Below are positions 6,414 through 11,260 of a stretch of DNA of 11,260 nt, piece by piece. This DNA comes from an uncultured Bacteroidales bacterium (GTDB lineage: Bacteria > Bacteroidota > Bacteroidia > Bacteroidales > Muribaculaceae): the NCBI GenBank assembly GCA_947176515.1, contig CAMWQZ010000011.1, positions 1 to 11,260 of the forward strand, read 5' to 3'. The stretch's first letter is position 1, and the number at the start of each line of letters is the position of its first letter. The notes under the pieces were generated by a model that was not told the DNA's origin, made no database searches, and worked only from the letters and a program-made list of their open reading frames with translations. A program made the position numbers and the translations under genes.

Positions 6414-7451
6414 TCAGTCTTTATTTTTATCATTCAGGCAGCTATCAATATAAGCTTCTGCAAGGGTTATTGACTTCGTGCGAAGCAGTTGCTCGCCTGT
6501 GGAATCAGTGACAATGAAATAAGGCAGACGGGTGACACCCAGGCGGTCTATGCCCGGTGAGGCCAGCGAACCGGCAACCCAAAGCTGCTGCCACGTTGCC
6601 GAGTCGGGGCGCACTGATTTGTGCCATGTGGCAGTGTCGCGGTCAAGCGCAATGTCGGCAATCTGCAGTTTTGGACGCAGTGATTTCCTGTTTAGGCGTT
6701 TCAGTGCCGGGACAATTGAGTCAGCGCGTCCTGAGCCGGCATCAGTCAGGATTATCAGCGACAGATCTTTTGACGCCGGATTGACATCGACGAGCGAATC
6801 ACGCATGTTAAGGCAACTGATTGGCGCGATAGCCTCAGTAGCCGACTCGGCGACAAGTCTCTGGAGCATAGTGTTAAAGCCTTCAACCATAGTTGATGGC
6901 CGCACATTAGGGTTAATCATCGACATTATCGAATCGGCGCGATATGCGTCGGCAGAGGCGTCATAAGATGTAATCATCAGCAGGGTCGACACGATGTCGT
7001 CGGGATGCTTGCTGACATATTCCTCGACAGCCGTATTTGCATCAGCCGTGCCAAGGCGGTCAGCGTTTTTGTTGAGAAATTCAGCCCATCGCTCGCTCAC
7101 CTCGCTACCCGATACAGTCAGGGCGTTAGGGGCATTGCGAGTGAGCTGACACTCGATGTGCTCGCCATTGACCGCGTAAACGCGCCCCATAAGACGATAG
7201 TCGTTGTCGAGGATTTCGACAACGGTGGGTGTTGGGCTCACTCCTTTATATTCGAATTTACCGTCACGGGCAGCCGTCAGACCTTTGACAAGAGTGCCGT
7301 TAGTGTAGTAAATGAAACGCAGATTGATAGTTGCGTTTCCGTCGACAGAGCCTTCGATTGTAAATGTATCGTTGTCGCCGCAGCTCCACAGCGCGCAAGC
7401 GCAGAGTAGGGCGGTCAAAAGATTAGCTATGTAAATTTTAATACCCGACAT
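6414..7451 (-). CDS. DUF4369-type lipoprotein with a thioredoxin-like C-terminal half
   Basis: This 345-residue protein starts with a lipoprotein signal (LLTALLCACALWSC, likely lipidated at Cys24, followed by GDND), so it should be anchored in the cell envelope facing the periplasm. Residues about 28-105 (FTIEGSVDG...LRFIYYTNGTLV...DGKFEYKG...VEILDND) have the beta-sandwich pattern of the DUF4369 domain. The last 140 residues look like a thioredoxin fold (LSLIILTDAGSGRADSIVPALKRL, then the cis-proline-type segment RLGVTRLPYFIVTDSTGEQLL), but there is no CxxC pair, so a redox role like that of TlpA/ResA is doubtful. A binding or scaffold role is possible. It is the first gene of the operon with comM. 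Function is unknown. Confidence 0.75.
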   Translation of the reverse strand: MSGIKIYIANLLTALLCACALWSCGDNDTFTIEGSVDGNATINLRFIYYTNGTLVKGLTAARDGKFEYKGVSPTPTVVEILDNDYRLMGRVYAVNGEHIECQLTRNAPNALTVSGSEVSERWAEFLNKNADRLGTADANTAVEEYVSKHPDDIVSTLLMITSYDASADAYRADSIMSMINPNVRPSTMVEGFNTMLQRLVAESATEAIAPISCLNMRDSLVDVNPASKDLSLIILTDAGSGRADSIVPALKRLNRKSLRPKLQIADIALDRDTATWHKSVRPDSATWQQLWVAGSLASPGIDRLGVTRLPYFIVTDSTGEQLLRTKSITLAEAYIDSCLNDKNKD

Positions 7452-7486
7452 ATACGATTGGATGGTTGAGAAATAGTAGTTGCAGA

Positions 7487-7494
7487 CAAAGGTA
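7487..7494 (-). promoter_or_regulatory. -7 promoter element of the lipoprotein-comM operon
   Basis: On the minus strand this reads TACCTTTG (TAnnTTTG). Transcription would start near 7480, leaving a leader of about 29 bases to ATG 7451. A recognisable -33 TTG is missing; in its place is the palindrome at 7500-7515. Confidence 0.55.
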
Positions 7495-7499
7495 GCTAT

Positions 7500-7515
7500 A
7501 CTTTTTCGAAAAAGT
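7500..7515. promoter_or_regulatory. Perfect 16-bp palindrome, candidate operator
   Basis: ACTTTTTCGAAAAAGT is its own reverse complement. It lies directly upstream of the -7 box of the lipoprotein-comM operon, in the spacer of that promoter, and 40 bases upstream of the pldA -33 box. AAGTCGA follows twice as a direct repeat (7512-7518 and 7525-7531). Placement fits a regulator site that could affect either divergent gene; no known regulator motif is recognised. Confidence 0.45.
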
Positions 7516-7554
7516 CGACTAAAGAAGTCGAAAATGCTAAAATTTAGGTGTTAG

Positions 7555-7586
7555 TTGGCTACATTGGCTTATATTTACTATTTTTG
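7555..7586 (+). promoter_or_regulatory. Bacteroidetes-type promoter of pldA
   Basis: TTG (7555-7557), a 21-base spacer and TATTTTTG (7579-7586) match the -33/-7 consensus. Transcription would start near 7593, about 19 bases before ATG 7612. This rules out a start at the in-frame TTG 7555, which is the -33 box itself. Confidence 0.65.
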
Positions 7587-7611
7587 CAAACCCAAAACTA
7601 ACATAAACGTT

Positions 7612-8451
7612 ATGCGCTCACGTGTACTATCTCTATTATTGGCTGTCGTCCTTGTCGGTTCGGTTTCAACCCATGCTCAGATTCTATCGCTTGATGGTAA
7701 GCCGTATGACGTTGACAGTGTAAAGAAAGATTTTGATAATCAGCCCTATTTCGGCTTGTATAAGGATAATTACTTTATCTTTGGTCCGTCGCTTAATCAC
7801 CCCAATAAGACCAACACCAATATCAAATTTCAGATTTCTATCGCCCAGCGAATTACGAAATCTGTTTTGCCGTGGGGGACATATCTCTACTTGTTCTATT
7901 CACAGAAGTGTTTCTGGAATGTGCTTGAAAACTCTATGCCGATGACTGACCTGAATTTTAATCCTGGCATCGGTCTGACCAAGCCCCTATATGTCAAGAA
8001 CCGCTTTATCGGCAAACTGACACTTTTGCTTGAGCATGAGTCAAACGGCCGCGACAGCATACAATCGCGCTCGTGGAACAAGGTTTCGCTTGCCGGCAAT
8101 ATTATGATTGACCGCTGTCTGATGGTCCACGGCAAGGTCTGGGCCCCAATCATCGACGGCATGAACAATAAAGACATACTCCATTACTGCGGCATCTATC
8201 AGGTTGGCATGACCGTCAGCTCGCGAAACCAGCGACTGCAGGGCAGTGTACTGCTTACTAAGCGATTGGGAAATATTTTTAATTATAACACAATTATAGA
8301 ATTGTCTTACCGCTTTTTCAAGCGCGACAACCAATATTTCTTCCTGCAGTATTATAATGGCTACGGCGAAGGCCTCCTCGATTACAAGGTGTTCAAAAAC
8401 CAGATACGAGTAGGCATCGTGATAAAACCGAAGATTTTCAGCGAGTTCTGA
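7612..8451 (+). CDS. pldA: Outer membrane phospholipase A (OMPLA/PldA family)
   Basis: OMPLA is a 12-stranded beta-barrel that hydrolyses phospholipids that have slipped into the outer leaflet of the outer membrane, active as a calcium-bound dimer. From ATG 7612 the protein has 279 residues. The signal peptide is MRSRVLSLLLAVVLVGSVSTHA, cut before QIL. The active-site block EHESNGRDSIQSRSWNKV (141-158) holds the family's His-x-Ser-Asn-Gly (His142, Ser144) and Asn156; Arg147 and Ser152 match the calcium-site residues. Alternating hydrophobic strands (70-110, 130-140, 157-175, 195-235, 240-270) and a terminal aromatic residue (Phe279) fit a barrel inserted by BAM. Longer starts would include the promoter, so ATG 7612 is favoured. 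It is monocistronic and ends one base from the convergent SGNH gene. Confidence 0.88.
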   Translation: MRSRVLSLLLAVVLVGSVSTHAQILSLDGKPYDVDSVKKDFDNQPYFGLYKDNYFIFGPSLNHPNKTNTNIKFQISIAQRITKSVLPWGTYLYLFYSQKCFWNVLENSMPMTDLNFNPGIGLTKPLYVKNRFIGKLTLLLEHESNGRDSIQSRSWNKVSLAGNIMIDRCLMVHGKVWAPIIDGMNNKDILHYCGIYQVGMTVSSRNQRLQGSVLLTKRLGNIFNYNTIIELSYRFFKRDNQYFFLQYYNGYGEGLLDYKVFKNQIRVGIVIKPKIFSEF

Positions 8452-8452
8452 T

Positions 8453-10198
8453 TCATTTAGCTATTACGTCATCGACAATCAGGCTGTAGCCACTCTCGTT
8501 AGGGTGCAGCCCGTCGGTGAATAACGACTCATTAAGCGAGCCGTCGGCGTTGAGCATTTTAGTGCCCGGATTAACATAGACGCAGTTTTCCTCAGCCGCC
8601 ATTGCCTTGATTTTTTCATTAGTACCAGCCACCCACTCTACGCCGCCGCGACGGGGTAAGATGCCGACCATCTTAATCGTTGCCGACGGCTGGCGGTCGC
8701 GTATCGCGCGTATGAGGAAGCGGAGACCTTCGGTGATTTCCACAGGGCTATTGATGCCATAATTGTTGGTGCCGAGCATAATAACAACCTGGTCAGCGTC
8801 GTAACCGTCGAGTTCGCCATGATACACGCGCCACAGGCCGTTTTCGATGCGATCCCAGCCAAAACCGAGATTTCCGAAGCCGGCTTTGGCGAGTTTCTTA
8901 TCCCACACTTTTTTGCCGTTGACCACATGGCCCACGGGTTCACCGCCCCAGAAGTGGGTGATTGAGTTGCCGATGATGACTGATTTAGGAGGGTTGGCGC
9001 GATTTCTGTCTATGACTGCGCGGTGACGTTTCTGCCACTCATAGCTGGCAGCCTCGCGGCGCTGAGTGACGGGTATGGTTGTCGACAGATTTCCTTTTGG
9101 CATGTGGATGGCTTCGCGAATGACTTTTTCCATCGTCTGGGCGAAACTGGTCATGCCGAGGTCGTTAGGATGCACATCGTCGACCCAGCCGTCTGCCGGG
9201 ATGCCGATTTCTTCACGGGTGACGTAATAGAGGTCTTTAACGCCTTCGGCCTTCAGGCGAGCAACGATTTTCTTCCCGGTCGAGTTGAGGCGGTCGATAA
9301 TTTCCTGCTGAGATTTCCTTACCGGCGCATCGCTGAAGCCCGGATGCTCAAAGATAATTATAGGTGCATCGCTTGCGCGGCGAAGGGTTGCCACGGCGTT
9401 AGTCACAAGTGAGTCGAGTTCTTCGGGCGAGCTTTCAGTCAGATTGGCGAAGCAGCCGAGTATATATAGCCGTGCGTCGAGTTCACACATAAGGTCGAGC
9501 ACACCTTGCTCAAGGCGTCCGTTACCAGAAAAACCGAGGTTAATCAGAGGCACGTCGAGCGCGCGCTGGACTTGAGTTGTCCATGCCATGCCCGGGCGCG
9601 AGGCGCAGGCTCCGTGTTCGATTGATGTGCCGTAGACCACGATTGGACGTTCTTCTGATTTAGGTATAAACTCAATGTAGCATGAGTCAGGCACTCCGAT
9701 TTCGAGGTCGCTCACGTCATTATAGAGCGGCAGATAAAGGCGGAATTCATAGCCTTTATCATGGAACTCATTCATGCGGTCGTTGACAAAGCGCGTCCAG
9801 ACTGTGTCGTTGCGGTGATTGAAATAGCCGAAAAAGCGTCGTGACTGTCCGTGCTGGTCAATACCGTAAAGGTCTGTGCCCGACACGCCAGTGGCCGGCA
9901 TATGGTGCATAGCTTCCGGCCCCGACACTTTATAACGTAGCTTTATTTCAGGTGCGTTAGAGTAGAAATAGAGGGCGAGTCCGGCAGAATGACGCGAAAG
10001 ATTCCACACCGGGCCGCGGACATTGGCTTGTGCACGGTCGGGCAGACGATAATATGTCTTGCCGATTTCATCTGACCAGCCCTGATTTTGAACGACCGGG
10101 TAGCCCAAGTCAAAAGGGTTGATCCATTTTTCGGCGATTGCAGACAGCGAACAGAGCAAGGCTGCGATTAAAGAGATGGAGCGGATAGTCTTTGTCAT
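8453..10198 (-). CDS. Secreted protein with two tandem SGNH/GDSL hydrolase domains
   Basis: SGNH hydrolases remove acyl groups, often acetyl esters from polysaccharides; the substrate here is not known. The 581-residue protein has a signal peptide (cut after SAIA, residue 22). A beta-rich N-terminal domain with the motif VSGTDLYGID (105-114) matches the GxDLY/SGNH_N domain that precedes Lipase_GDSL_3. The first hydrolase (about 184-365) has VYGTSIEHG (Ser192), LGFSGNGRLE (Gly225, Asn226) and DDVHPND (Asp340 or 341, His343). The second (about 404-581, Lipase_GDSL_2 type) has IIGNSITHFW (Ser412), FGNLGFGWDR, MLGTNNYG (Asn478) and DGLHPNESGY (Asp562, His565). Both sets look complete. A basic linker (378-403) joins them. 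It lies 44 bases after the RecA-like gene and may have its own promoter. Confidence 0.88.
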   Translation of the reverse strand: MTKTIRSISLIAALLCSLSAIAEKWINPFDLGYPVVQNQGWSDEIGKTYYRLPDRAQANVRGPVWNLSRHSAGLALYFYSNAPEIKLRYKVSGPEAMHHMPATGVSGTDLYGIDQHGQSRRFFGYFNHRNDTVWTRFVNDRMNEFHDKGYEFRLYLPLYNDVSDLEIGVPDSCYIEFIPKSEERPIVVYGTSIEHGACASRPGMAWTTQVQRALDVPLINLGFSGNGRLEQGVLDLMCELDARLYILGCFANLTESSPEELDSLVTNAVATLRRASDAPIIIFEHPGFSDAPVRKSQQEIIDRLNSTGKKIVARLKAEGVKDLYYVTREEIGIPADGWVDDVHPNDLGMTSFAQTMEKVIREAIHMPKGNLSTTIPVTQRREAASYEWQKRHRAVIDRNRANPPKSVIIGNSITHFWGGEPVGHVVNGKKVWDKKLAKAGFGNLGFGWDRIENGLWRVYHGELDGYDADQVVIMLGTNNYGINSPVEITEGLRFLIRAIRDRQPSATIKMVGILPRRGGVEWVAGTNEKIKAMAAEENCVYVNPGTKMLNADGSLNESLFTDGLHPNESGYSLIVDDVIAK

Positions 10199-10223
10199 TT
10201 TTTCGGAATTTTGATTGGTGAGA

Positions 10224-10231
10224 CAAAGATA
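10224..10231 (-). promoter_or_regulatory. -7 promoter element of the SGNH gene
   Basis: On the minus strand this reads TATCTTTG, a TAnnTTTG match, 25 bases before ATG 10198. No -33 TTG is visible at the proper distance because the region upstream is the 3' end of the preceding gene. The gene may also be read through from upstream. Confidence 0.4.
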
Positions 10232-10242
10232 GTCAAACTATA

Positions 10243-11046
10243 TCAATAAACTGTCTGCTGGTTTGATGTTTTAGCGAGCAAATCAAAAAATAACTGGCTG
10301 TGGAGGTAGTCTTCGCGGCCTTTCCAGTCCTTGAATTTTACCATTTTACCGTGGTCGTCGATAATCATAAACTCCTCATCGATGTAATCAATTAGCTTTT
10401 GTCGTTGCGCCAGATTGTAAGCTTGTGGGTCGTCAATCTGTGGTTCTTGCAGCTGATGCTGCGGTGGGATTGCCGGCTGCATTTCCTCTGTTGTTTCAGT
10501 GTTGGGAATCTCGATTTGACTGTCGGCGAGATTAATCAGAGAGCGGTTTGCGGCTCTTGTGGCGTCGTGAGCTAAGACAAGGAGTGAAATCTTGTGACGC
10601 ACCTGGAGAGCAACAAGTCGCTTCATCACATAATTGGCCGAAGCGTTTTTACCAAATGATAGCGCAGATATGCGCGACAGAGAGTCTACGATAAAAATGC
10701 GTGCGCCCGTAGACTCGATAGCCTCTTCGATGTCGGCTATAACTATATCGGCAAAATCGGTCTTGTCTTTTGCGTCGGCAAATTCGGGTGAGTGGACATA
10801 TAGGTTCTCGTTGCCTGTGATTTTCGACAGATTAGATTTTGATAAGCGTTGAGTCGTGATGTAAAACACTTTTTTACTTTGCGAAGTTAACGAGTTGGCA
10901 ATGTCGATGGCAAACGATGTCTTGTCTGATTCTCGCGGTGAGAGCAGGAGCGAAGTGGTATTTTCTTGCCAGATATCGGCATAGAGATTACAAAAATTGC
11001 TGTTTTTGTCAATGTAAGTGTCGGCTGTTGAAAAGCGGTTTTCCAT
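10243..11046 (-). CDS. RecA-like P-loop-fold protein with a degenerate Walker A
   Basis: The 267-residue protein resembles RadA/DnaB-type RecA-fold ATPases, but I do not recognise a named family. In the usual P-loop position (34-44, LLLSPRESDKTS) the conserved glycines are replaced, leaving only the Lys-Thr pair (DKT). The flanking order still fits: Walker-A-like strand and helix (SFAIDIANSL), strand KVFYITTQ, Walker-B-like ARIFIVDSLSRIS (115-127), helix NYVMKRLVALQVRHK and strand SLLVLAHD (154-161). A proline- and glutamine-rich linker (182-210) leads to a C-terminal part (FMIIDDHGKMVKFKDWKGREDYLHSQLFF). ATG 11046 (MENRFSTAD) is chosen because the longer frame to 11109 would overlap the -33 box. 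It may bind ATP weakly or not at all. It is cytoplasmic, with no signal or membrane segments. Confidence 0.6.
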   Translation of the reverse strand: MENRFSTADTYIDKNSNFCNLYADIWQENTTSLLLSPRESDKTSFAIDIANSLTSQSKKVFYITTQRLSKSNLSKITGNENLYVHSPEFADAKDKTDFADIVIADIEEAIESTGARIFIVDSLSRISALSFGKNASANYVMKRLVALQVRHKISLLVLAHDATRAANRSLINLADSQIEIPNTETTEEMQPAIPPQHQLQEPQIDDPQAYNLAQRQKLIDYIDEEFMIIDDHGKMVKFKDWKGREDYLHSQLFFDLLAKTSNQQTVY

Positions 11047-11078
11047 AATTGTAAGTGTGTTTGTGATTAATAATGTTG

Positions 11079-11110
11079 CAAATTTATGATTTATATTTGT
11101 AATATACAAA
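11079..11110 (-). promoter_or_regulatory. Bacteroidetes-type promoter of the RecA-like gene
   Basis: On the minus strand TTTG (11110 to 11107), exactly 20 bases, then TAAATTTG (11086 to 11079) is a full match to the -33/-7 consensus. The start would be near 11072, with a leader of about 26 bases to ATG 11046. Confidence 0.7.
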
Positions 11111-11111
11111 T
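11095..11111. repeat. 17-bp inverted repeat over the -33 box
   Basis: ATTTGTA-ATA-TACAAAT has perfect 7-bp arms. It covers the -33 box of the RecA-like gene's promoter and also contains most of a plus-strand TATATTTG (11092-11099), a possible -7 box pointing right. It could be an operator shared by divergent promoters. Confidence 0.45.
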
Positions 11112-11260
11112 TTTATGGAGTTTTTTGAAAATAAAAAATTGAGAGGGATGGCGCTAAAGTGACGGTATATGGGATTGATGCGGAGATTGCCAATGTGCTG
11201 ACGGACTCTGTGACCTCTCTGTGAATTTATGGCCAAATAATAGATTTGTACGGACATGCC
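11111..11260. other. Non-coding right end of the window
   Basis: No gene is convincing in these 150 bases. CTCTGTGA occurs twice, 11 bases apart (11206-11213 and 11217-11224). TAGATTTG at 11241-11248 fits a plus-strand -7 box that would serve a gene beyond the right edge; its -33 partner is poor. Confidence 0.4.

Noticed and set aside
9023..9412. Open plus-strand frame opposite the SGNH gene
   Set aside because: It covers conserved SGNH coding sequence in antisense and shows no domain.
11115..11162. 15-codon plus-strand frame starting MEFFENKK
   Set aside because: Follows a -7-like box, but is too short to support as a gene and has no recognised family.
11084..11257. 57-codon minus-strand frame starting MSVQIYYLAI
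   Set aside because: It runs through the best promoter of the region, has no recognisable family and contains the CTCTGTGA repeats; probably chance.

Overview
The window looks like a chromosome segment from an uncultured or gut-type Bacteroidales, most plausibly Muribaculaceae/Bacteroidaceae-like. The evidence is: a DUF4294 protein next to a XerD-type recombinase; a DUF4369-type lipoprotein next to ComM; promoters that repeatedly fit the Bacteroidetes pattern (TTTG or TTG, 19-21 bases, TAnnTTTG); and few Shine-Dalgarno sequences. The family assignment within the order is an inference.

Region 1 (1 to about 1680) is an AT-rich, decaying accessory stretch. It holds the 3' end of an IS4-family transposase (runs off the left edge), a secreted hypothetical protein on the minus strand that appears split by one extra A in an A7 tract, and the degraded C-terminal part of an ATP-binding, AlbA_2/HATPase-type regulator-like protein.

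Region 2 (about 1700 to 3287) returns to conserved chromosome: a DUF4294 exported protein followed at once by a XerD-like tyrosine recombinase with all catalytic residues. The recombinase meets a convergent DUF389 membrane protein, and their stop codons share a TTAA.

Region 3 (3284 to 7451, all minus strand) reads lipoprotein (DUF4369 plus thioredoxin-like), then ComM/YifB AAA+ ATPase, then, after about 200 non-coding bases, DUF389. That gap carries a striking set of 30-bp AT-rich palindromes (two full copies and a half copy) upstream of the DUF389 promoter.

Region 4 (7452 to 8451) is a divergent promoter region with a perfect 16-bp palindrome, followed by an outer-membrane phospholipase A (PldA) with its His-Ser-Asn residues intact. 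It ends one base from a convergent gene.

Region 5 (8453 to 11260) holds, on the minus strand, a 267-residue RecA-like protein with an eroded P-loop and then a secreted protein with two SGNH/GDSL hydrolase domains in tandem. The last 150 bases are non-coding, with overlapping divergent promoter elements, an inverted repeat and a CTCTGTGA direct repeat.

No CRISPR array, tRNA, rRNA or complete mobile element is visible. I did not find a convincing new multi-gene system. The best candidates for undescribed biology are the palindrome array at 4711-4825, the frameshifted or possibly phase-variable secreted gene, and the RecA-like protein with the altered P-loop.
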